Positions 45,701-56,448 of a stretch of DNA of 64,000 nt are shown here, one piece after another. Source of the stretch: Areca catechu. Lineage: Eukaryota; Streptophyta; Magnoliopsida; Arecales; Arecaceae. The number at the start of each line of letters is the position of its first letter. Position 1 is the first letter of the stretch. The position numbers and the translations under genes were made by a program. The stretch covers positions 1,117,501 through 1,181,500 of the forward strand of contig JAHSVC010000040.1 of assembly GCA_021397845.1 (NCBI GenBank), given 5' to 3'. Under the pieces are notes generated by a model, which ran no database searches, was not told the DNA's origin, and saw only the letters and a list, made by a program, of their open reading frames with translations.

Positions 45701-46615
45701 CAATGTTTAGACACTAGTGGATAGGCCTTCAAAAACATCAATTATTGGTACAAAATGGGTTTTACGAAATAAACTGATGAAAATGGAATAGTAATTAGAA
45801 ATAAAGCTAGACTAGTTGCCAAAGGATACAATCAGGAGGAAGGGATAGATTTTGATGAAACCTTTGCTCTGTGGCTAGACTTGAGGCAATTAGGCTATTG
45901 TTGGCTTTTGCTTGCTTCATGAATTTAAACTATATCAAATGGATGTTAAAAGTGCCATTTAAATGGATTAATTGAAGAAGAAGTTTATGTTGAGCAACCC
46001 CTGGTTTTGAAAATTTTGAATTTCCAAATCATGTTTATAAACTTCATAAAGCTTTATATGGATTAAAACAAGCTCCAAGAGCTTGGTATGATCGTTTAAG
46101 CTTCTTTTGCTGAAAAATGATTTACTAGAAGTAATGTAGATAAACTTTATTTTTAAGAAAAAGAATGATGATCTCTTAGTAGTACAAATCTATGTAGATG
46201 ATATAATATTTGGTGCTACTAATATGAATCTCTTGTCAAGATTTGCAAGATTAATGCAGGGTGAGTTCGAGATGAGCATGATGGGAGAACTGAATTTCTT
46301 CCTCGGACTCCAGAAAAGGCAAACCAAAGAGGGGATCTTCATCAACCAAACAAAATACACAAAAGAAATACTCAAGAAGTTTGGGATGGAGAACACTAAG
46401 CCATTAGGTACCCCTATGAGCTCTACATGTAGACTTGACAAGGACGAATCAGGTAAGTCTATAGACCAAAAATTATATCGTGGCGTGATTGGTTCATTGT
46501 TATATCTTACTGCCAGTAGGCCAAATATCATGTTTAGTGTCTGTATGCGTGCTAGATATCAGTCTAATCCTAAAGAGTCTCATCTTTTGGCTCTAGAGAT
46601 TCTTCATTTGATTTA
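45701..46615 (+). pseudogene. Sirevirus reverse transcriptase
   Basis: GTKWVFRNK-like (45750), ARLVAKGYNQEEGIDFDETF (45810-45865), YQMDVKSAF-like (45935) and LYGLKQAPRAWYD (46050) lead to the catalytic IYVDDIIFGAT (46190-46220). The downstream MGELNFFLGLQ, YRGVIGSLLYLTASRPNIMF and YQSNPKESHL stretches follow in one frame from 46224. The upstream part changes frame several times. Confidence 0.85.
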
Positions 46616-47110
46616 ATTGCTTATTCTGATGCTGACTTTGCTGGGTGTAAACTTGATCGTAAAAGTACTAGTGGAACCTGTCAGTTTCTTGGAGTGAATT
46701 TGATCTCTTGGAGTAGCAAGAAACAGAACTCAGTTGCTCTATCTACGGCGGAAGCCGAATATATAGCAGCTGGGAGCTGTTGTGCTCAAATCCTTTGGAT
46801 GAAACAACAACTCGAAGATTTTGGCATTAAACTAACTAAGACACCTATAAGATGTGACAATACTAGTGCAATCAACCTATCTAAAAATCCTGTGCAATAT
46901 TCAAGAAGTAAAAACATTGAAATAAGACATCATTCATAAGAGATCACGTACAAAACTCTAATGTAATTCTTGATTTTGTTTGTACTAATGATCAGTTAGC
47001 AGATGTGTTTACAAAGCCTTTGAGTGAGGATAGGTTCTGTCTGATTAGAAGAGAGTTAGGTGTCATTGATCCATCTCCTAGAACTCTCTTAGTATCAATT
47101 TTACCTAAAT
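46616..47110 (+). pseudogene. Sirevirus RNase H
   Basis: SDADFAGC-like (46625), STSGTCQFLGVNLISWSSKKQ (46670-46730), STAEAEYIAAGSCCAQILWM (46740-46800), IRCDNTSAINLSKNPVQYSR (46850-46910), a frameshift at about 46940, and the C-terminal DQLADVFTKPLSEDRF (about 46990-47040). The catalytic D-E-D residues are readable. Confidence 0.85.
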
Positions 47111-47834
47111 CCTAAAGCTCAAAACCTATTGATTAAAGCCCCAAAACTTTATCAAAATTTTCCTATTTTTTTAAAAATCTTTTCCAGATTTTCTCGAATT
47201 TTTGGCCAAGTGTCGACACTTGGAAAGTGTCAAGTGTCGACACTTGACATATCCGAAGTGTCGACACTTGCGAATCTGAAACTGTTTTTAAAAGGACCGA
47301 ACGAGGGTTTTTGAAATTTTCTTCCCCCCTGATTTCTTGCAACTGTGGTCCCCCCTCTGTCCAAATCCATCCTTTCACCCCTCAATCCATCACAAATCAG
47401 GTATTTCCCTTTTCTAATTTTGTTTTATTTTCCTTGTTTTTAGTTTTGTTGTTTTCGAACCAAACAACCGTGTTTTAGGTTTTCGAGTATTTTTCATGAA
47501 TCTAACCGAATTTTTGCGTGTTTTAGTGGATTTCTAAAACTCCATTTGAGGGAATAGTGTTTTAAAACTTATTTTTCTCGGATTTTCTCTCATCTTTTGG
47601 TCGTTTTCACCCCTTTTCGCAAAACAAAACATTGTTTCATTAATTTTGGCCGAAATAAATTGGGTTTTCATCTAAATTAAACTTACTAAATCCATTTATT
47701 GATAATTTAGAAAGGTTTTTCATGATACATTTGCGACATTTTCGCCTATTTGCTAAAACCCTAAGTGATTAAAACCCAAATCCCATGGTTTTTGATTTTT
47801 AGACCTTACAAAAATAATTTTTCCAAAGATTCAA
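47111..47834 (+). other. Post-pol spacer with internal palindromes
   Basis: Non-coding, AT-rich region between RNase H and the extra ORF. At 47207-47270 it carries three full AAGTGTCGACACTT palindromes, the same motif as in the LTRs. Confidence 0.75.
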
Positions 47835-49615
47835 ATGTGCTCTACCAAACAAAAATATATTCTACAATTTTGTTCGGATGTTTGTCATTTAATCAAAATA
47901 TATTTTCTACAAATATTATTTTTATTTTTTTCAAACATTGTTGATTCTGGTTTTCGAAACCTATCTGAACATTCTTCTAATCTCAAACCTTTAGCCAGTC
48001 CCTTGTTCAAAGCCTTTTTCCTTTTTCCTGGTCAGTTGGCTGTAATAGGTCCTAGGAAGAGACTTGCAGTTAGGGAGAGGCCCAGTCATGGTACTGAGAG
48101 GAGATCGAAGGCCAGATTTGATTCAGCACAGCCGAGCAGTACAGCCACACCGAGCTCCTCCCCTGCAGAGAGGATGGCAGGGAAGTTTGTAGCTTCAAGG
48201 AGGAGAGTTGACTTGCAGTGCTTCGACAGGTACCACTTTGGTATTAGACAGATACTCACTGATGCAGGACTAGTACCCTTCTGCACCATGCAGAGAGGTA
48301 CTATCCTCACCTAGTGAGGGAGTTCTATGGTTCACTGGACTGTCGACGACTACTGTGGACGACATCTGTCAGGGGTATTCGAATTTCTTTGACTGATGAT
48401 CTTCTGAGCCGTGTATGGGAGATACCCCGGAGAGGAGTCTATGCTTTTTCAGTGGATGATAGAGAGGCGGCATTTAGGTGCATCCTTAAGAGAGAGAATG
48501 TTCGCGGTATATCAGTGGTTACCGCAAACCAGTTGTCATTAGAGATGTGCCTGCTGAACTGCACGGATCCTACTACCAAAGACTGGCAGATTCGACTTCA
48601 TCACCGAGAGGGAGTTGATGGTGATGACCAGTCTGATTGAGAGGAGACAATAGATATTCCTTCTCTGATGCTGACACAGATGTATGATGCTGCCACTCAA
48701 CGCCGACACTGTTTGCCATATGGCATGGCACTGACCTGACTTTTCAAAGCATATGGAGTATCATTGGAGGGGGAGATCCCCAAGGAGATATTGCACACGG
48801 ATGTGTACGACGAGAGGTCATTGCATTGGATGTGATACAGATTAGTTGGAGGTCGATGGGTTCGCAGAGAGTCTGGCCAGGAGCCAGATGAGGAGGACAA
48901 GATTCGAGAGGCTGAGGCTGGACCATCTGAGCCAGCAGTTCTTTCTCTAGTAGATGTACCATCGACACAGGCAGAGCAACTGTCTCTTGATACTTCAGCT
49001 CCTCCACCACGATCTACAGGACTATCTTTTGAGGAGCATGCCAGAGCATAGTTTACAGAGATCAGAGGTGAGGTGACTCAGCTGCATAGCGAGGTCGAGC
49101 TTTTACGAGCACATACTACCTCGGAGCATGCTGAGATTCGCAGATCCATGGAGGAGGGATTCTCTCACATTGAAAGTCTATTAAGATCCCTTATACCTCC
49201 GGCAGCCCATGCACTTGCACGATCTGACGATGATGAGACGATGATGATGATGACGGCGATCACCAGAGTGACCATGCTGATTCTACTGAGGATGGTGATC
49301 AGGATATTGATAGAGCTACAGAGGTAGTGGGCAGTGACAGCGACAGTGTTGGCGGTGCCGATGCTTATGAGGTGGTCAATCGAGATCCCCTACTATACCA
49401 GCTCCTACTACCGCCTTGGTTGACTCCACACCGGACCTTATTGTGCCAGCTGATCATCTTTCACCTCCTTCCACTAGATCTTCTAGGGTTGTACCGCCTT
49501 TGGTCCTTCCGGCTGTACTAGGAGTCGTAGAGCTTTAGCACCTCTTAGGGCATTAGCCACCAGATCTAGGATCAGTGCTCCTTTCAGTCTTGATGTTCCA
49601 TCTGATGAGGATTAG
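47835..49615 (+). pseudogene. Sirevirus extra ORF after pol (env-like position)
   Basis: A reading frame broken by frameshifts (near 48300, 48570, 48740) but coherent overall and ending with a stop at 49613-49615. It includes SRRRVDLQCFDRYHFGIRQI, REFYGSLDCRR, ISLTDDLLSRVWEIP, GVYAFSVDDREAAF and, later, a coiled-coil-like stretch (49050-49200, TQLHSEVELLRAHTTSEHAE) and an Asp-rich region. It sits where Sireviruses carry an ORF often called env-like. I recall similar proteins annotated as 'putative plant transposon protein'; that is unverified. I see no signal peptide or clear transmembrane segment. Confidence 0.65.
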
Positions 49616-50151
49616 CCTCAAGATGTCTGTTTAGCTCTTATATTGTATGTTTGATACTTGTTTGACTCTGATGATTTATATATGTTTCAGCTCAAATTTT
49701 GTGCTTCACTAAATCAGTTTACTATTCTTTGGCTCTGATACTCCTTTATCTTGGTATATTTTAGCTCTGATACTCTTTGATATTAGCATAATTTCAGCTC
49801 TGATATCTATGTTATTTGTTTCTCTATTATCTTTTGTCTCCATGCTTATTGTGAGGGGGAGGTTATTCCCCTTTCTAATGATTGACAAAAAGGGAGAGAA
49901 TATGTATTGATTTTGATTTTATTGATTTGTTGAGAAAAGGTGTATTGTATTGATTGTATTGATTTTCACCTTGCAAGAGTCTTTGAAGTTTACCTTAATA
50001 AGAAGTATCTAATTAAGGAGAGATTGTTTCTTCCTATCTATGAAGTTTTTGCCTCTATTGTGACTAAAATTCATATTCATAAATTAAATGGTTAAAGTTT
50101 GAACTATATTGCCTTTTTACTCAAGTTTTGTCATCATCAAAAGGAGGAGAT
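49616..50151 (+). other. Sirevirus 3' untranslated region with two purine tracts
   Basis: Non-coding. One purine tract, GACAAAAAGGGAGAGAA (49883-49899), lies about 250 bp upstream of the LTR, and another, CAAAAGGAGGAGA (50138-50150), abuts it. Repeated purine tracts before the 3' LTR are a known Sirevirus trait; the second is the position of plus-strand priming. Confidence 0.75.
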
Positions 50152-51580
50152 TGTTGGCTCCACCCAGTGATTTTGATGAATAACAAAACATTGAGTGCAT
50201 ATTGAATTCTAATGAGGATTCCAAATTGTGAGTTTTCAGGAAGAAAGCATCTCAAAATTCCAAAAACTTATGGTGTATGGCACGTAATGGCACGGAGCAA
50301 TTCTCACAAATCCGGGCATCCTCTTCATTGAAAAAGGGCATATTAATGTTTTAATATTATGTGGTTATGTATTCAAGAATTTTATTTATGTTTCTGAGGC
50401 ATTTACACTTGAATCTGAAAGTTTTCAGTCTCAAGTATCGACACCTGGACAGTCAAGTGTTGACACTTCGGCATTTGGCACAGACAAAAATCCTTGGTAC
50501 GCCAAGTGTTGACACCTATATTCAAGTGTCGACACCAAGTGTCGACTCTTAGGTTCCAAGTGTCGACTCAAGCCTGAGATTTTTGAAAATACAGAACTTT
50601 GTAGTTTTGAGAATTTTTGTGTCAAGTGTCGACACCTGATAGCCAAGTGTCGATACCTAACAGCCAAGTGTCGACACTTACAGCCTGACAGCTCTAATGG
50701 ATCTATTTTTCTGGCTTGTAGAACTTGCTTTTCAAGCTCCAAACGGCTATTTTCAAGGCACCAACGGTCACAAACCATTTTTGGAAGGTTTTTGGTATAT
50801 TTAAGCTCCACCAACCTCATTTTAAAGCAAGAGAAGAGAAGAAAAGTGTATTCAAGTGCATAGAAGTCTACTCAAAAGCCAAGCCAATATTCTCTTCAAA
50901 ACTTCACATCAAAAGCCTCTTCTAGCTTGATTCCATTGAAAAGCCTACAAGCTCATCCTTTCTCCATTCCAAAAAGAGGCACATTGAGGAGATTCCAAGG
51001 AAGAGAGAAGACAAAGCATCCTCTTGAGCTTCAAAGATTCCAATCCACTTTTGAAGAGAGTTGTTATATTTTTAAATTACATATCTGTTTTATTATGATT
51101 TGACCTTGCTTTCAAGGGTGTCTTGAAAGAAGGTTATTGTGGTTTGTTGGTGAGCCAAAGGGATAAAACCAACTAGGATTAACTTGTGAGCCTGAAGACA
51201 AAACAAGTGTTAAGGTTTGTTGGTAAGCCTAAGTGACAAAACCAACTTAGGTTTTGACTTGTGAGCCTTGTGAAAAACAAGTCGACTGTAATCTAGTATG
51301 GATTATAGTGAATTTCCCATGGGTGGCTTGGGGAGTGGATGTAGGTGCTAGGTTGCACCGAACCATTATAAACCTTGTGCTTGTGTGTGATTACTCTCTT
51401 CCTCTCTTGCTCTTTAATTATTGCTAATATCTTGCATTGAGTTTTTCATTATTCACAAGCACCACTTGACTCTCTTATTATTTGAGTTTGTACTTATTCC
51501 TTGAAATTGGTGTCTAAGGCTAGATGTCTGTTGCCCCGAAATGGAGCCCAAGAGGGTGTATAATGAAAAACTCAATGTAA
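50152..51580 (+). repeat. Sirevirus 3' LTR with rearranged end
   Basis: Starts TGTTGGCTCCACCCAGTGAT and follows the 5' LTR to about 51480. It has about nine or ten palindromes (50432-50680); a block of about three present in the 5' LTR is missing. Several palindromes are changed at the central CpG (TCGACA to TTGACA). From about 51481 it departs: a short piece of flanking G1 leader in plus orientation (to 51528), then the LTR tail inverted (51529-51580). Confidence 0.85.
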
Positions 51581-51593
51581 GACATCTAGCCTT
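51516..51593. repeat. 14-bp inverted repeat at Sirevirus/G1 junction
   Basis: AAGGCTAGATGTCT (51516-51529) and AGACATCTAGCCTT (51580-51593) are exact reverse complements. Between them lies the Sirevirus LTR end in reverse (TGTTGCCCCGAAATGGAGCC..). The arms are G1 leader sequence, so the junction was inverted and partly duplicated. Confidence 0.85.
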
Positions 51594-52611
51594 TGTCTTA
51601 CATTGCACTTGAACCCGACTTGTGGGTGTCCCTAGTTTAGGTTTCTAGTTGATTTTACTTTAGGGTTTAGGTCAATGCAAATGTAGGTGATTGTTTTGGG
51701 CTAAGAAAAGGTAATGACCTCCTTCTCTTATGTAATATTGAATGCCCTTAGAATATTTTAAAAATGGATGCAAACAATTTCAGCAAAATAATGAGCACAA
51801 TCAACTATACCTAGTACAAATGCATGAATTTTTAACCCAATTTCAAAATTTCAAAATATGCAAATTTAAATTGGGTAATTCAAATATTGAAGTCTAAATA
51901 TTAGTAACCAAATTTTAAATTTTAAACTTTTAAATTTAATTAGAAAATTCATCCTTGGAAGCAAAGTGGTTAAAATATAATTTTCAGTTTCCAACTAACA
52001 TCCAGCTAACCTGAAATGAAAATTCAAATTTTAAAATTTTAAAAATCTAGAAAATTCAAAATAAAACTGACTTGATTATCTCTCAGATCAAAAATCTTGG
52101 ATTTTAAATTTTTAATTCAAATTAATTTGAATTTTGGTTGAGAAGGTAGTTTGAAAATAGTTGCTAGAAGATTCCAGCAATTTAGCTAACTCTTAACAAC
52201 CTGAATTCAAATTTTGAATTCCAAGATATAAACCTCTCTAAAATTCAAAATTCTAGTGGGAAATAACAAAAATCAAGGTCTAGATCTTAGATCTAAAATT
52301 CAAAAATTAAAAAAAATATTTTTATATTTTTTTGAAAATGATAGGAAATGGAAGGCAGAAACAGAATTCTGGACAAAACTATAGAAATGACCTAAGAACT
52401 TATATTTTTAAATCTAAAAATAAAGGGAAATATTTTTTTAATATTTTATATATCGAATGCTCACACACAAAAGTACAGGAAAAGTATTGTTTTGGATGTT
52501 TTTGATCAATGTAAAAAATACAAAAAATCACTGATACTCAGAAGATAGTGAGACAGATTTCCAGCAGCCTGTAAAGCTTAACCTAGAACCAAAGCTCTGA
52601 TACCAAAAAAT
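51581..52611 (-). mobile_element. G1 leader, upstream part, and PBS
   Basis: Minus-strand leader of G1, very AT-rich and without open frames. The part near 51600-51720 aligns with W's leader at 57960-58080 (GGTGTCCCTA and TTGTTTTGGGCTAAG phrases). The PBS, TGGTATCAGAGC on the minus strand, lies at 52594-52605. Confidence 0.8.
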
Positions 52612-53104
52612 TGATGGGGACGAAAATAAAATGATGAATGGAGAATTTTAGCAACTAACTATCAAACAAACTTGAGCAATTAATTATCAAATAAATGGGC
52701 TGATATAATCCAAGAAAAGAATTTTCATAAGGAGACTAGTTGATCTAATTTTTAAGACTCGCAATATAGATCTAGTTCAAAATAAGGATTAGGATCTTCA
52801 TGGCAAGGAACCATCACTATTAGGACAAGTTAACCTTCAAATGATCAGATCTAATGAAGCTTAGGAAGAGTTTTCCTACCAACAATGATGGCTAATTATT
52901 TGGTAGAAGAATGAGCTCTCATCACTCAAGGATTGAGGCCTAGAAGTCAAGATTGGCACTCTCTACTTTGAGACTCACCTTGGCCTTGATCCATGGCATG
53001 GAGACCTTCATCCTTGACCTAGGAACCTGAGAGAAAAGAAAAGATTGGACTACAACCAAAGATTATTAGTTTGTAATTTCTTCCTCTTGCCAATGTCCTC
53101 ATTA
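52612..53104 (-). repeat. G1 5' LTR, internally deleted
   Basis: 493 bp against about 1.2 kb for the 3' LTR. The missing ~700 bp lie between two GAACCTG copies in the 3' LTR (about 9790 and 10483); here a single GAACCTG (53025-53031) remains, pointing to deletion between short repeats. The right end, CCTCATTA, is followed by TSD copy CTAAT (53105-53109). Confidence 0.85.
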
Positions 53105-53746
53105 CTAATGTTAGGTGGTCTTCTACTTGGTTATCTACTTGATCAACTAATTCTTGGTTGATTTCTACCTGAGTTTTGTCATAGTCAACTAATCCTGGGT
53201 CATCTATAGGGTACTCTTCTAGATCTTCAATAGACTCATTATCTTCATACTCTACCACACTTGGGTCAGCCTCATATCTTCTAGATCATCTTGGTGAACC
53301 AATGGGATGGTAAGAGGGGTTTGGCTACTAAAAAATTGACTAGAGTCTGGGATAACAGGGATGGGTAAACTAAGGGTTATGGGTTCATAAGTTATGGGTT
53401 TAAAGGTTATAGGTTCAAATCTAAGGATATCAATCCTATAGGGTTCAGGGTGACTGAGGGATAGTGGGTTACTATTGGGTTCATATCTAGGGACTATGGG
53501 TTCCTGGTGTCTATGGGTCTGGTATGGGATTCCTACTTGGTTTAATCTAGTGATTAGTTGGTCGATCCTAGTGGTTGTTTAGTTGTGTGCTTGGGTTATC
53601 TGGTTGACTTGAGTGGTCAACTGGACAAGCTGATTTTGGGTTTGATCATGTTTGAGGTCCATCTGAGCTAACTGATTTTGGGTTTGGGTGTTGGCTTGGT
53701 TTAGTTAGGCAAACTGGTTCATGATGGCCTCAAAATTGGAATCCAT
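53105..53746 (-). pseudogene. X gag N-terminus and acidic segment
   Basis: Minus strand. It starts MDSNFEAIMNQFA at 53746 and, past a stop, runs through a Gln-rich coiled-coil-like stretch (ANTQTQNQLAQMDLKHDQTQ, QLTTQVNQITQAHN), a Pro/Tyr-rich stretch with repeated EPIT, and an acidic part (VEYEDNESIEDLEEYPIDDP, 53258 down). The frame then enters the middle segment at 9346 across the G1 insertion. Only the gag N-terminal, coiled-coil side is seen; the gag core and zinc knuckle are absent. Confidence 0.7.
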
Positions 53747-54873
53747 GGTTGAGTTGGGTTGGGTGTAGACTTCTGGTATTGGGTTCCTAGTCTAGTTGTC
53801 ATGCAACAATCAATCTAGCAATCAGAATGGATTGGTGCAGCCAAGCACGTACTAGGGTTTCCTAGACCTAGAGCCAAAAGTGAATGGGTCAGCTCAACTT
53901 ACACTTAACCCAGCAGCTAATCCTTCCACTGGCTAGGTAGGGGGTGGGGTGGTGGGAGGCTCCCCCTGCTTGTCATAGGGTTCTAATTATAAACCACCAG
54001 TCCACTTAGGTCGTTTGACTCTGGACCCCCAACGTTAGACACCAGCTTTCAGTAATAGCTAAAGGATTAAATGCACTAGTTGGCCCACACGGTTCGGACC
54101 TGACCTGTTGGGTGTCTGTCACCTTATCCACTCGGGCAAATTAGATCTAATTAATTTTAATTAAGATTTGGGTGGAAATGCTGGATGGTTGTTTTGGATC
54201 CAAGACAGGTTATGATGACCTTCTGCCCTGATCTAAAATATTGAGTTGCCATTAAGATCAATTTAAAGAGATGATGAACATACAATGAGCCCTGATGCAA
54301 TCTAAAACAATCAGAAAAAATAAAAATATTTTATTGAATGACAAATTAGTTTTAGGTTGATTAGGTTAGCAATCAAATTGGGCTTGGGATTGGGGTTTGG
54401 AAATTGATAAGGTTAGGTTGATTTAAGTATGTAGGAATAGTAGAAATCAGAAAATTAAGATTTTAGATGATGCAGGTTTTGACATATATATAGATGCATA
54501 AAAAATTCACAAAAACTCTAAGATAGAGTATGAATAGTGATGATGATACCTACCAAATTTTATGCAAAACAAAAATCAAATGATGATGCAAATCCTAGGG
54601 GTTTTATACTACTACAGAAATTTCAAGATTTTGTTAGGGTTTCTAAGATGCCTAATTTTAATGATTTAAATTTCTATAAAATTAATTAAAAATTTTGATA
54701 AATCAGAGGACAATACAAAGAACAATTCAAGCAAATTTTATGGAAAAATGAAATTCCTAGGTAGTCAAAATAAGATGAAAAATAGACACCTAATGCAGCT
54801 AACAGGATGCAGAAATTAGGATTTGTGATCCTAGGCAAATGAAAACTATCCTAAACCCGCTCTGATACCAAAC
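53747..54873 (-). mobile_element. X leader and PBS
   Basis: Minus strand. The PBS, TGGTATCAGAGC, lies at 54859-54870. The leader is AT-rich and non-coding. Its gag-proximal part (53928-54075) aligns closely with W 58084-58235, sharing CTAAGTGGACTGGTGGTT. Confidence 0.85.
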
Positions 54874-56448
54874 TGATGCTAGAAGACTCTAAAATTTCTA
54901 ATCATGCATGAAAAAATAGTAAACTAATTTTTTTATGATTTTATGATTTATGTTCGTAGGCTAAAGTCCAAAGTTAAGTAAAGAACTAGCAGAAATATTA
55001 GCAATGCAAAGAATCTCATAATCACAAAGAACTCATGCAAGATAATAAGTAGTCAGGACCTGAGAATTAAGAAACTCCCATATTAGGATAGCTTATCCTC
55101 ATTAAATCAGAAATTAAAAGAAGGGAAGGATGTTACCTATCAGTGATTTAAAGAACGTCTGATGAAGAGATTACATAGCACTCTGAGTGGAGTCTGGATG
55201 ATGAAGTTTGGTTTCCCTTGAACTGATGACTGATTTGGGCAGTCCTGGAGGCAGGGAAAGCCTCCTTTGGCGAGGTGAATCATCTCGAGGATCCTGCAAA
55301 ACATCAAGGGTCAATCAAAATAGCAAGTAAGAAAATGAAAGGGATCTAGGTTTAGAAGGAATAGGTTAGGGATTAGAAGTTAAGCTGTTTGAAGCTTGTT
55401 GAAGATCTCCCTGCTTGGTGGCCTAAGGCACTCCTTCTTGGATGTGTGAAGGCTTGGATGGTAGTGAGTTAGGGTGTGGAAGGATGCTAGGGCAGCAAGG
55501 GATTCAGCCAAGCAAGAGAACACAAACCAAAGGAAAACAAAAACAAGGTAACACACAAGCTCGCAAGCTCAAATAAATTTACTAGGGTTTTGATATCATG
55601 AAGAAAAATTGCTTACAAGAGGGGGAGGGGTAGGATATTTATAGAGTTCCCATGTCCTTTAACTAGGGTTGCACACTTGGGTTACAAGTCCTCTCCTAGC
55701 TAGGTTAGAAAAATAAATCTTAAATAATTAGGAGCATAAGTCCCAACTAGGTTAGGATTTGACCTAGTCCTTTCGTTCTCCCTTCATGCTTTGATTATTC
55801 CACTCAAGGGCACCTCTTGGACTTGGTCAACACTTCAAGGATGCCTAGGAGGGCATGTTGGGCTTTTAGGGGCTGCAAGGGGCCGGCCTAAAGTGTCTTG
55901 GCACATGGGCTTGCTCCTCTTGGAAGCTGGGGTGGCCTGGTAGCCTGGTAGCAAAAATATTTCATGGAATCATGCTTATTTAGGGCTTGGGCTTGGCGCC
56001 TGGTCTTGATTTCCTTAGGTTGGGATGTAGTTGGACCTCTAGAATCATGGATGCCCTGATTTAGGAATATGCTCTGGCATCTGGGAAGGAATCTGGGCAT
56101 CTGGAAGATATTTGGAAAGAATCAGGATTTTTGGAAGCATCATGGATCCTGGGTTCTCACACAAAATCCAATGGGCTGATGTAGTGGCTCTGACTCCTGG
56201 ATGTGGCCTGGTGGAACTCCAAAAAAGGGTAACCTTTTCTCTTGTACAAAAACTAGGCTAATACTGGACTCATAATTAATGTACAGGACTCAAAATACTG
56301 ACTAAGTTGAGGGTTGAGACAAATCAACTAATCTCAACTTATTATAGGACTCATCTTAATTGATTACAAAATTTTCAAAACTTTGACACATGACTAATTA
56401 AACCATATAGGATCCAGTGATCTGTATCTGATCCTGGTTTCCCCACCA
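54874..56448 (-). repeat. X 5' LTR
   Basis: 1575 bp, minus-strand start TGGTGGGGAAACCAGGATCA (56448), end ..AGCATCA (54874). It is uninterrupted and preserves the empty site of solo LTR S1 (near 55435). The minus-strand TATAAATA box lies at 55636-55643. TSD copy TGGCC follows at 56449-56453. Confidence 0.9.

Larger units (their letters stand above)
40833..51580 (+). mobile_element. Sirevirus-type Ty1/copia element
   Basis: A plus-strand copia element: LTR 40833-42292, PBS 42295, gag, protease, integrase, RT, RNase H, a further ORF region (47835-49615), purine tracts and 3' LTR from 50152. Features that point to Sireviruses: palindrome-rich LTRs, a long extra region with an ORF after pol, and more than one purine tract. 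TSD is GACCT (40828-40832) and GACAT (51581-51585). All frames are broken. The right end is rearranged. Confidence 0.85.
9347..53104 (-). mobile_element. G1: second RT-less gypsy element, inside X
   Basis: G1 is a minus-strand element with 3' LTR 9347-10558 and 5' LTR 52612-53104, PBS at 52594-52605, leader (51581-52593 plus 40564-40832), gag (40563 down), a charged region, an integrase tail (39135-38742) and a chromodomain (10828-10560). TSDs are CTAAT at 9342-9346 and 53105-53109; removing G1 restores X's reading frame. G1 is split by the copia chain (10834-38736) and by the Sirevirus (40833-51580). No protease, RT or RNase H is present. Confidence 0.85.
5056..56448 (-). mobile_element. X: RT-less gypsy element with chromodomain
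   Basis: X runs on the minus strand with a 5' LTR at 54874-56448, PBS at 54859-54870, leader, gag start (53746 downward) and, after removal of the G1 insertion, a middle segment, an integrase tail with chromodomain and a 3' LTR at 5056-8090. TSDs are TAGCC (5051-5055) and TGGCC (56449-56453). Without nested elements X is about 6.2 kb, with about 3 kb internal. No protease, RT, RNase H or integrase core is present. That is too short for an autonomous gypsy element, so X is non-autonomous by structure. Confidence 0.85.

Noticed and set aside
49239..49327. Repeat of GATGATGAG/ATGATGATG in the extra Sirevirus ORF as a regulatory microsatellite
   Set aside because: It encodes an acidic Asp-rich stretch in the frame of the extra ORF; coding explains it.
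47835..49615. Calling the extra Sirevirus ORF a true envelope gene
   Set aside because: No signal peptide, no clear transmembrane segment and no fusion-peptide-like stretch is visible; only its position is env-like.
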